A stretch of DNA of 10,866 nt from Firmicutes bacterium UBA6132. GTDB taxonomy: Bacteria; Bacillota_A; Clostridia; Tissierellales; Sedimentibacteraceae. Where the stretch lies: positions 1 through 10,866 of the forward strand of contig DIVM01000375.1 in NCBI GenBank assembly GCA_002435835.1, read 5' to 3'. Shown here piece by piece: positions 1 through 6,501 of this stretch. The position numbers and the translations under genes were made by a program. The stretch's first letter is position 1. Each line of letters begins with the position of its first letter. The notes under the pieces are model-generated. The model was not told the DNA's origin, searched no databases, and saw only the letters and a list, made by a program, of their open reading frames with translations.

Positions 1-463
1 TTATTTTTATACCTTCTATTACACCGCATTCTTCCCTATTATCGTATGGAAGAATAATTCTTTCATATTTATTTTTGAGCATGCTTATAACCATGGGCAA
101 TGCTCCATCAAATGCTGTAATTTTGCCATCTAAAGAAAGTTCGCCAATAATACATGTTTTTTCATCTACATTTTTGTTTATTTCTTTAGAAGCTAATAAA
201 ATTCCTATAGCAATAGGCAAATCTATTTGGCTTCCTTCTTTTTTAAAATTTGCTGGAGCTAAATTAACAGTAATCCTGCTCACAGGAAATTTAAATCCAC
301 TATTTTTTATTGCCGACCGAACTCTTTCCTTAGATTCTTTTATTGAAGCATCTGGCAATCCTACAATTGAAAAGTTTGGCAATCCCCCTGACAAATCTGT
401 TTCAACATCTATTTCATAACCATCAAGACCATAAAGCACGCACGTTTTAATTTTTGATAACAT
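1..463 (-). CDS. comM: ComM/YifB-family Mg-chelatase-like AAA+ ATPase, N-terminal part (runs off left edge)
   Basis: The minus-strand frame opens with ATG at 461-463 and stays open to the window edge, giving 154 residues of a family usually near 500. It begins MLSKIKTCVLYGLDGYEIDV and shows the family's N-terminal ChlI-like (Lon substrate-binding-like) domain. Visible signatures are GLPNFSIVGLPDASIKESKERVRSAI, split here as GLPNFSIVGLPDAS at about 27-40 and KESKERVRSAI at about 42-52, then ITVNLAPA near 64-71, DLPIAIGIL near 80-88, and GELSLDG near 107-113. The Walker motifs would lie beyond the edge. In the family, ComM is a hexameric helicase that promotes branch migration during natural transformation, while many Firmicute YifB proteins remain unstudied. 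A strong ribosome binding site (GGAGGT, about 7 nt upstream) and a sigma-A-like promoter about 50 bp upstream support the start. The family call is secure; a role in competence in this organism is inference. Confidence 0.93.
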   Translation of the reverse strand, partial: MLSKIKTCVLYGLDGYEIDVETDLSGGLPNFSIVGLPDASIKESKERVRSAIKNSGFKFPVSRITVNLAPANFKKEGSQIDLPIAIGILLASKEINKNVDEKTCIIGELSLDGKITAFDGALPMVISMLKNKYERIILPYDNREECGVIEGIKI

Positions 464-839
464 AATACAAACCTCCACGATTTATTTTATGCTAAACATT
501 CAAGTTGTGGAAATTATATCCTATTTCTTTATTATTTACAATAGACTTAAAAAATAATTGCGAATGGTTGAAATAAGAATATAGTAGATATCAACTTTTT
601 ATAACAGATTTAATCCATATTCACATTATATTATTTTTATAGCTCAATAAATATTTTTGCACATAAAGTTATACAGTTAACTATTTAACTATTTATAGTA
701 CAGTAGTTTTAATTTGTCGATATTTTCCTTAAATTAAAATATAAAATTACATATCCGATATACATACAATACTGCAATTTAATATTAAAGTTAAATTTTA
801 TTATTTCATTTTTTAATGATTTATATGGTCTCACTCATA
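464..839. other. Intergenic gap, AT-rich, between eutH and comM
   Basis: This stretch of about 375 bp lies downstream of eutH. Its left part contains the comM promoter. No open frame with a ribosome binding site was found. No strong GC-rich hairpin with a U-tract follows eutH: only a weak imperfect inverted repeat (ATATG/CATAT, about 823-840) and a short AT-only direct repeat (aactattt twice, about 679-694) are visible. Nothing else is supported. Confidence 0.6.
513..541 (-). promoter_or_regulatory. Sigma-A-type promoter for comM/yifB
   Basis: Read on the minus strand, TTGTAA (536-541) and a perfect TATAAT (513-518) are separated by exactly 17 bp, about 50 bp upstream of the ATG at 463. The -10 matches consensus fully and the -35 matches 4 of 6 positions. 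It indicates that comM is transcribed separately from eutH. AT-rich DNA yields chance -10 boxes, so the call rests on the spacing and location. Confidence 0.6.
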
Positions 840-1934
840 TTATTTATGCATTAATCTTATGTTTTCTATTTTCAAGAAAGCCATGGCAAAGATTATAGCT
901 ATTATCCCTGCAACAATCTTTCCTACAATCATAGGTAATATAACTTCTGGACAATTAGCAGATGTATATCCGAGTTGATCGCCTAACGCGGCTACTGCTG
1001 GTACTGAAAAAGCAATGGCAATTACTTTTCCTCTAGGATCCATATCTTTAACCATTCCAAAAGTAGGTATACTATTTGCAAGAGCTGCTATTATACCACC
1101 GACTGCAACTTCATTCACACTTAATAACTTTCCTATGTTTGAAAGCGGTTTAGACAATTTTGTTGTAATGAAATAAACAAATGGATATGCTCCTGCCAAG
1201 GTTATTCCTATTATTCCTATTATCTCCAACTGAGGACCTATAGGATCCATTCCTGGAATTATTACTATTCCAGTAAGTGCCTCTATGATTGCACTTGCTA
1301 ATCCTACAATAATTACAATTGTTATTATTTTAGAAAATATGCTAAACCCTTTTAGCAGTACATCCGGTATTCTAATTAAGCCTACAGCGAGCATTAGCGC
1401 AATAATAAATACAGGTATCAAGTTTACAAACACGACTAAAACTGGTATTCCTGCAACTACACCACCGACAAAGCTTCCTAAAGGTATAGATATTACACCT
1501 ATCATCATACCCTTAGCTAAATATAGAAAATCTTCCTTATCAACTATACTCAACGAAACGGGAATTGCAAAAACTATTGTACCACCCATCATCGATCCCA
1601 GTATTATACCAGACAATATAACTATATCGCTGTTTTCAGTCATTACCTTCGCAAGAGGATACCCTCCCATATCAATAGCTAAAATTGTCCCTGCGAACAT
1701 TGCAGGATCTGCACCAAATGTATTGTAAACAGGCGCTACAACTGGTGTAAGCTCTTGTCCAAGTACAGGTGCAAGACACATTATTCCAACCATAGAGAGT
1801 GTCAGAGGTCCCATTGCATTAATTCCCTCTTCAAACTTTTCTCCGTAACCATACTCGTTGTTAAGGAACGCTTTATCAATAGCACCTAATGACATGAAAA
1901 AAACCATTATATATAAAATAACTTTACTTACCAT
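840..1934 (-). CDS. eutH: EutH-family ethanolamine permease
   Basis: A 364-residue, strongly hydrophobic protein with about ten or eleven predicted membrane segments resembles EutH along its whole length. EutH carries ethanolamine across the cytoplasmic membrane. Family-typical stretches include the opening ILYIMVFFMSLGAIDKAF, FEEGINAMGPL, APVYNTFGADPAMFAGT, AIDMGGYPLAK, ILGSMMGGTIVFAIPVSL and FGMVKDMDPRGKVIAIAFSV. E. coli EutH is about 408 residues, so this form is somewhat shorter, mainly in loops. I chose ATG at 1932-1934, where the EutH similarity begins and a GGGTGG site lies about 4 nt upstream. An in-frame TTG at 1977-1979 would add 15 residues that do not look like EutH and has no ribosome binding site. 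No ammonia-lyase, microcompartment or EutVW genes are in the window, so this is a solitary permease. Ethanolamine as substrate is inferred from the family; a related amino alcohol is possible. Confidence 0.93.
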   Translation of the reverse strand: MVSKVILYIMVFFMSLGAIDKAFLNNEYGYGEKFEEGINAMGPLTLSMVGIMCLAPVLGQELTPVVAPVYNTFGADPAMFAGTILAIDMGGYPLAKVMTENSDIVILSGIILGSMMGGTIVFAIPVSLSIVDKEDFLYLAKGMMIGVISIPLGSFVGGVVAGIPVLVVFVNLIPVFIIALMLAVGLIRIPDVLLKGFSIFSKIITIVIIVGLASAIIEALTGIVIIPGMDPIGPQLEIIGIIGITLAGAYPFVYFITTKLSKPLSNIGKLLSVNEVAVGGIIAALANSIPTFGMVKDMDPRGKVIAIAFSVPAVAALGDQLGYTSANCPEVILPMIVGKIVAGIIAIIFAMAFLKIENIRLMHK

Positions 1935-2259
1935 TTTACCACCCACTGTTATTAAATTATTATTTAGCTTATAAATCAATTATTTCACACATAGTGCCTT
2001 TTTTTACAAAAATGGAATTTACTTGGTAACAATCAATGCGAAAACTGAATTTATATTTGTTATGTAAAATCCTCAAAAATGAGAGACCAGTCTGAGTGAA
2101 TCTTTACCTTAACAGTTTGACCATCTTAAACATTATAATAAAAATAATCAAATAAATTCATGTGAATATGTCTTTTGAAATATTATCTCATTTTATTTTA
2201 TCTGTGGGTAGGTACCCTTAGGTTTGACGTTTAATTTCGTACTAAGATGTGACTGTTAA
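1935..2259. other. Non-coding gap upstream of eutH
   Basis: About 325 bp with no supported gene on either strand. It must hold the eutH promoter and 5' leader. Weak minus-strand -10-like boxes occur (TATAAT near 2134-2139, TATAAA near 2050-2055), but none has a convincing -35. A short inverted repeat (GGGTAGGTACCC) sits at about 2206-2217, and another (AGACCAGTCT) at about 2084-2093. I could not recognise the paired antiterminator hairpins used by EutV or any known riboswitch. The leader is long enough to be regulatory, but nothing specific can be shown. Confidence 0.5.
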
Positions 2260-2307
2260 TAAAAAAATAAAACAAATCTCCATTAGGATCATGCCTAATG
2301 GAGATTT
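2260..2307 (-). terminator. Rho-independent terminator after the permease remnant
   Basis: A perfect 14-bp stem (AAATCTCCATTAGG, 2274-2287, with its complement at 2294-2307) closes a 6-nt loop. On the minus strand it is followed by a T-rich run (about 2260-2272). It lies 15 bp beyond the permease stop codon. It is the strongest hairpin in the window and isolates eutH from the upstream genes. Confidence 0.93.
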
Positions 2308-2322
2308 TACCAATATTTTAAA

Positions 2323-3090
2323 TTAAAATTCTTTTTCACCATCAGGAGTTAACATCCATATCGGACTTTTTTTCCATGAAAACATTGACATGAATAAAAT
2401 GATTAAGCAACCTATAGCCATATAGTAACCCCAGCTAATCCAAGCACCCATTGGTAATCCAATAGCACATAATATTGCAATGCATATTGCTATAACAAAT
2501 GCAAACCATCTAAAAGCTTGCCCACCCTTTAATAAATATGGGCGTTCCCATTCTGGATGGTTTTTAGCAATTTGTATAGAAGAGTACATTGTTATGGCAT
2601 AAGCAATTGCCACTGAAAGAGCCATTACTGTAAAAAAATCTTGTAAGTATGTTCCAGCATTCATTATTAATATTGCCCCTAATGAGAAACCTAAAACTAA
2701 TAAATTAGGTAAAATAGGTTGATTGTGTTTATTCACTTTTGAGAAAACTTTAGGTAAGAATCCTTGCCTTCCCATAGCATACATTAGTCTTACTGTTGAA
2801 ATCCAGAATCCAAGGATACATGTACCAATAGTAAATAGCACAGCTGTTATTCCAAAAAATATTGCATAACCATACCATCCAAAGACATTTTCTATAATTT
2901 TTATAGCAACAAAAGGTGCATTAGACCCACCTTCAGTTAAGCTAGACCAATCACCCATTCCAGCTAAAGCAAAGAAGAAAAATACATACAAGGCTCCACA
3001 AGTTAAAACCGAACCTAAACTCAACGTGCGTTTTGGCTGATAGATGATAAAATTTGGCGAAATTGTTAAGAGTGAACCCCCTTTGTACAA
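2323..3090 (-). pseudogene. APC-superfamily amino acid/amine permease, N-terminal half missing
   Basis: The open frame gives 255 residues, about half of the usual 450-500 for this superfamily, and corresponds to the C-terminal half of a 12-segment transporter. The visible start of similarity is the PKRTLSLG motif at about 19-26, which in intact permeases follows the glutamate-rich cytoplasmic loop before a mid-protein membrane segment. The hallmark loop VRLMYAMGRQGFLPKVFSKV is at about 100-119, and about six membrane segments follow or flank it (about 24-46, 66-98, 126-146, 150-172, 192-212, 215-238). The first membrane segments, which form much of the substrate site in this fold, are absent. 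No ATG exists near the beginning. The only start is TTG at 3088-3090, just beyond the U-tract of the preceding terminator, leaving no room for a promoter. This looks like a 5'-truncated remnant, although the rest of the frame and its terminator are intact, so the loss may be recent. Substrate cannot be determined. Confidence 0.8.
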
Positions 3091-3097
3091 TTATTTA

Positions 3098-3133
3098 TAA
3101 AAAAACTAACACCCTTGCTAATGGGTATTAGTT
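3098..3133 (-). terminator. Rho-independent terminator of the pucR operon
   Basis: An 11-bp stem (3104-3114 pairing with 3123-3133) with an 8-nt loop is followed on the minus strand by a run of seven T. The single non-Watson-Crick pair is a G-U wobble on the minus strand but a C-A mismatch on the plus strand, which fixes the direction. It lies about 35 bp after the stop codon of the solute-binding-protein gene. Confidence 0.9.
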
Positions 3134-3167
3134 GGTTTTGGAATATATTATGTTTTAATTTTAGTAG

Positions 3168-3797
3168 CTACTTAAGTTTATAATATTCACTCAAACAAAT
3201 ATTAAATTCATTTCTTAATTGGTCGTCATTAAAAGCTACATATAATGGTCGATTAAAATTTAACTTTTCGATAATTTTAATTTTATTATAATAAGCATTT
3301 TTATTTAAAAAATTAAACACCCCTAAATCTACCACTCCAAATTCGACTTCTGTACTGTTCAAAGATTCGAGCAATTCTTCTAATGATTTAAAATATCTTT
3401 TGCAGCTTACGTCAATTGAGTCTATAATTTCTCCGTATTGATAATTATTTATTACCCCTATTATTCTTTTTCCTTTTATTATATCTTCTATACTATTTAA
3501 GTTAGTATTGTCATCAGTTGAAGTAGCTATTGAAGTTATAGCATCCCTTAATTTATCAGAAAAATAATAATTTTTTTCTCTTTCTGGAGTCTTTTGCACT
3601 TGGAATACAATGTCAATTTCACTTTTTTTAAACTTATCCTCAATTACTGGCCAATCTGCAATAACATACTTAGCTTTGTATCCCATTTTATCAATAACTG
3701 TTTTTACAGTATCATAGTCTACACCACAAATTTCTCCGCTTTCATTAATATATTGATAAGGTGGAAACGGATCAGCCCCAATAATAAGGTTTCTCAT
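3168..3797 (-). CDS. Family-3 solute-binding protein (periplasmic-binding-protein type II fold) without signal peptide
   Basis: 209 residues match the SBP_bac_3 fold that binds amino acids and related small molecules. Visible landmarks are the first strand and ligand loop IIGADPFPPYQYINESGEIC (5-24) followed by GVDYD, the IDIVFQ strand (61-66), TPEREKNYYFSD (70-81), GVINNYQYGEIID at the second lobe (114-126), and FGVVDLGV (153-160). The protein begins directly at the first strand, so it has no signal peptide or lipobox and should be cytoplasmic. No ABC permease or ATPase genes are nearby. It is slightly shorter than typical mature domains (about 220-230). Its ATG is one base after the stop of the upstream gene (TAG-C-ATG), with a GGGAGA site inside that gene's end, which indicates translational coupling. 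It may be an intracellular ligand binder, sensor or chaperone for the operon's substrate; that is inference. No known enzymatic residues are recognised. Confidence 0.85.
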   Translation of the reverse strand: MRNLIIGADPFPPYQYINESGEICGVDYDTVKTVIDKMGYKAKYVIADWPVIEDKFKKSEIDIVFQVQKTPEREKNYYFSDKLRDAITSIATSTDDNTNLNSIEDIIKGKRIIGVINNYQYGEIIDSIDVSCKRYFKSLEELLESLNSTEVEFGVVDLGVFNFLNKNAYYNKIKIIEKLNFNRPLYVAFNDDQLRNEFNICLSEYYKLK

Positions 3798-3798
3798 G

Positions 3799-4848
3799 CT
3801 ACTCTCTCCCTAATTTTTTTGCTAAATTTCTCAGTTCTGGATGAATATATTTTCCATCAAGCATTATTTGCTCCTCATCAAGCCATACCGAACATTCTAA
3901 GCATATCCCATCTACATGGCTTTTTGCTATTCTTGGTAAACTTCCTGAATAATTTGGACCTTGATGGCCAAACCCCCACTCCGTACTCCCCCATACTCTT
4001 TCATCCTCGGTAGTGCATCCTTCTAACTTAGCGTTAGGACTGCATCCGTAACATACATGTGCTGCTATATACATGTTAGGGTCGTTCAAAGATCTAAAAT
4101 ATTCTTCAGCTTGTTTAGCCAACTTCCCACCTACGAATTCAATAATTCTACCTTTTTCAACAATATAAGTAATTGTTTCATTAAGAACACCTAACTCCAA
4201 ATCTCCTCCACCACTATAGGCTCCGTCAAAAGTAATCTTTCCATTTATAGTATCTTCTTTTGGTGCCCATCCAATCTGCCCAATAAGAAAATGAGCCCCT
4301 GGTACACTATAGTCAATCTCATTATTTATAGGTCGATTAGGATCATTTTCAAAAACTACATCTGTTCCAGCTTTATTTGTTATTCTGACTTTTTTTGCTG
4401 CTTTTGTAAGACTTGTTAGTTTAGTCTGAAATTCATTTTGAACTTCCATATCTACTAACCCTATATTTCTAACAACTCTTTCAATTCCTAACCCACCTAG
4501 CATAACTTGTCTTGTTCTACCATTTGTTACTGCTTTGTCCCATATTGGGGAATATAATAGCCATTGATCATTTAATTCTATCCACACATCTGTTTGATCA
4601 GCACAAGCCTTAAGAGGATCTGGCAAATACTCCATAGTAAGAGAGCCATATCCCTTAGGTGTTGAATGCCATGCTAACATTGATTTAGCGCCTAATGCAT
4701 CCGCCATTTTTGCAAATTCTTCCGCTACTCTAAAGTCGCCAATAGAGTCTATTGTAATTAATACACTTTCTCCCTTTTTGACCTTTACCATATCATGCAT
4801 AAGTTTATATGCAGATTTTGTTAATTCCATGTCTAAATATTGTGCCAT
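3799..4848 (-). CDS. NicX/M29-aminopeptidase-like metalloprotein
   Basis: 349 residues resemble the family joining M29 aminopeptidases (aminopeptidase T) and the 2,5-dihydroxypyridine dioxygenase NicX. The N-terminal alpha/beta domain holds VKKGESVLITID at 23-34. The segment QIGWAPKEDTINGKITFDGA (191-210) resembles the M29 region, but Q191 stands where M29 enzymes have the metal-ligand Glu. The C-terminal domain has H264 (AAHVCYG), H295 (FGHQG) and the HxD pair H311/D313 (KSHVDGI). NicX is described as binding iron through two His and one Asp, with one His about 50 residues before an HxD pair, and the spacing here (264, 311, 313) fits that pattern. Length matches NicX (about 350) rather than M29 (about 410). 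A ring-opening dioxygenase would be surprising in a presumed anaerobe, so the reaction is left open: hydrolase, lyase or iron-dependent enzyme. A GGAGG site 7 nt before the ATG supports the start. The gene lies 60 bp after the glutamate-synthase-like gene and is coupled to the binding-protein gene. Confidence 0.8.
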   Translation of the reverse strand: MAQYLDMELTKSAYKLMHDMVKVKKGESVLITIDSIGDFRVAEEFAKMADALGAKSMLAWHSTPKGYGSLTMEYLPDPLKACADQTDVWIELNDQWLLYSPIWDKAVTNGRTRQVMLGGLGIERVVRNIGLVDMEVQNEFQTKLTSLTKAAKKVRITNKAGTDVVFENDPNRPINNEIDYSVPGAHFLIGQIGWAPKEDTINGKITFDGAYSGGGDLELGVLNETITYIVEKGRIIEFVGGKLAKQAEEYFRSLNDPNMYIAAHVCYGCSPNAKLEGCTTEDERVWGSTEWGFGHQGPNYSGSLPRIAKSHVDGICLECSVWLDEEQIMLDGKYIHPELRNLAKKLGRE

Positions 4849-4908
4849 TTTATTTCCTCCTTGTTTTTCATATCATTGATATATATATTTTCAAATAATA
4901 AACTACCT

Positions 4909-6459
4909 TTATATTTTTTCTAAAGAACTTTGAAATAGCATTTCATATGTATTAAGTCCTGTAACCTTTGCAGCTATTTCTGTCAAAGGAATTATGTCAC
5001 CTCTATCTATATACTTTAATTCAAATTTTCTGTTTAACGCCATAAACTGCTTAACTCCTGCTGATATTCTGTTTATATAGGAATATACACCTATAGCACC
5101 AGCTGATATTTCCTCAGCATTATTATAATAAAGCTTAAGCTCTCTTATTTCTGAGAAAATTTCTTTTTGTGATGTTCCAAAACGCTGATACTCTTTTGGA
5201 ATATTTCCAGCTTTAATCATATCGCCAATCAGCTTTCCAGACATCGCTGCTGCCATCGCTGCTCTACCAGTTGCAACAAAAGAAATATAGGGAGCGCCTA
5301 GTGCCAGTCCTTTGTATATCTGGTCTTCTGTTGCAAATCCGCCTGCAATTGCAATTTGAGGCAAATAATAATTCTTGCAATTCATTTTTTTCAAAATATC
5401 ATGCAGCATACTCTCTAAATATACAGTTGGTATACCCCATTCATTCATCATTTTGACAGGGCTGTTTCCTGTTCCTCCTCCTGCTCCATCAAAGGTAATT
5501 AAATCAATCTTAGCTTCTGATGCTATTCTAATGATTCTTATTAAATCATTTGGGTCAAATGGCCCTGTTTTAAAACAAATATGCTCTGCACCGAGACTTC
5601 TTAATTCATTCACACGATTAATTAATAATTCCTCGTTCCAAATAGGCAGTTTACCTATTTTTTCAAAAACTTGTCCAATGCCTTTTTTATAATTTTCTGC
5701 CACTTTAGGATCCATAGGATTAGGGTATATTAGATATCCCATTTTTTGAAATTTAAGAGCATCATCAATGTTTTTAACTCTGCCCATTCCTTGAATACCT
5801 TTCGCAGCCTGACCAAATTTGAGCTCAACAGATTTTACTTTAAGTTTGGTTATTGCATAATCTAAAACTCCTAAAGCTTCATCATCGTAATTTGCTTGAA
5901 GTATTATGTCTCCATATCCCCTGTAATATTGTCTAAATGAATTAACCATTTCATTAATTAAAGGAGATGATACAACCTTTCCATTTTCTAAAACTAAATT
6001 TTTATCCTTTGATACCACATCTTCACCAATTACAACCAATAAGCCTGCCATAGCTGCTCCCGCATAATAATCCTTCCAGTTTAGCTTTGCTATTGCAGGA
6101 AGGATAAATGGGGCTTTCATTTTTACCTCATTTTTCATTCCAAAACTTATGCTTATGTCAGCCTTGGGATATGTTGCTTCATATGCATCTTCATTACATC
6201 CTGATGCACCAAAACATCTACCATTAATGTTAAACTGAGAAAAATCAAGAGGATAATTCTTTTCAGATGCAAATTGATTTATATCAGTTTCATATGGATA
6301 TATTGCTTCAGAACCACGTGCTGCTGATAGACCAATTTCACAAGTGCCAATACAATTTTCCGTACAAACCGAACACATACCAGATGATTTTGTAACGTTT
6401 TCCGGCGTTCTAACACAAGTATGTGTCAAGGTACTCCCTAATGCTTTACTATAAGACAT
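4909..6459 (-). CDS. Stand-alone FMN-binding glutamate-synthase-like protein with N-terminal Cys cluster
   Basis: 516 residues contain the TIM-barrel FMN/2-oxoglutarate domain of glutamate synthase (GltB central domain) without the glutamine amidotransferase or GXGXG domains. Barrel signatures are VELKFGQAAKGIQGMG (211-226), TFDGAGGGTGNSP (322-334) and the FMN-phosphate region IAGGFATEDQIYKGLALGA (371-389). In GltB the barrel is followed by cysteines holding a [3Fe-4S] cluster; here that region (390-450) has none. Instead the N-terminus carries C15 and a CxxCxxxCxxxC array (C29, C32, C36, C40), with C82 and C88 further on, suggesting a different iron-sulfur cluster. Stand-alone relatives include the N-methylglutamate synthase subunit MgsC and archaeal-type glutamate synthases. 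It may use reduced ferredoxin or transfer amino groups from an amine, but the substrate is unknown. A GGAGG site 7 nt upstream fixes the ATG. It follows pucR by 42 bp and precedes the NicX-like gene by 60 bp. The domain call is firm and the reaction is inferred. Confidence 0.88.
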   Translation of the reverse strand: MSYSKALGSTLTHTCVRTPENVTKSSGMCSVCTENCIGTCEIGLSAARGSEAIYPYETDINQFASEKNYPLDFSQFNINGRCFGASGCNEDAYEATYPKADISISFGMKNEVKMKAPFILPAIAKLNWKDYYAGAAMAGLLVVIGEDVVSKDKNLVLENGKVVSSPLINEMVNSFRQYYRGYGDIILQANYDDEALGVLDYAITKLKVKSVELKFGQAAKGIQGMGRVKNIDDALKFQKMGYLIYPNPMDPKVAENYKKGIGQVFEKIGKLPIWNEELLINRVNELRSLGAEHICFKTGPFDPNDLIRIIRIASEAKIDLITFDGAGGGTGNSPVKMMNEWGIPTVYLESMLHDILKKMNCKNYYLPQIAIAGGFATEDQIYKGLALGAPYISFVATGRAAMAAAMSGKLIGDMIKAGNIPKEYQRFGTSQKEIFSEIRELKLYYNNAEEISAGAIGVYSYINRISAGVKQFMALNRKFELKYIDRGDIIPLTEIAAKVTGLNTYEMLFQSSLEKI

Positions 6460-6501
6460 AAATTTACCTCCGTAATTTATTCAAATTTAGATATATTAAA
6501 T

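Noticed and set aside
75..419. Plus-strand open frame opposite comM
   Set aside because: It is the complement of a clearly conserved ComM/YifB N-terminus and has no family-like content.
1285..1728. Plus-strand open frame of 147 codons
   Set aside because: It lies fully inside eutH on the other strand; its composition (many Ile, Thr, Pro) is the usual shadow of a hydrophobic gene.
1980..2259. EutV-type antiterminator hairpins or a riboswitch before eutH
   Set aside because: Only short, weak inverted repeats are visible and no known conserved core could be recognised.
3798..3850. A hidden signal peptide for the solute-binding protein upstream of its ATG
   Set aside because: The in-frame upstream sequence is basic and polar, has no start codon with a ribosome binding site, and overlaps the preceding gene.
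3594..4013. Plus-strand frame of 139 codons spanning two genes
   Set aside because: It crosses the coupled junction of two well-supported minus-strand genes and shows no recognisable domain.
5375..5692. Plus-strand frames inside the glutamate-synthase-like gene
   Set aside because: They are shadows of a conserved FMN barrel on the other strand.
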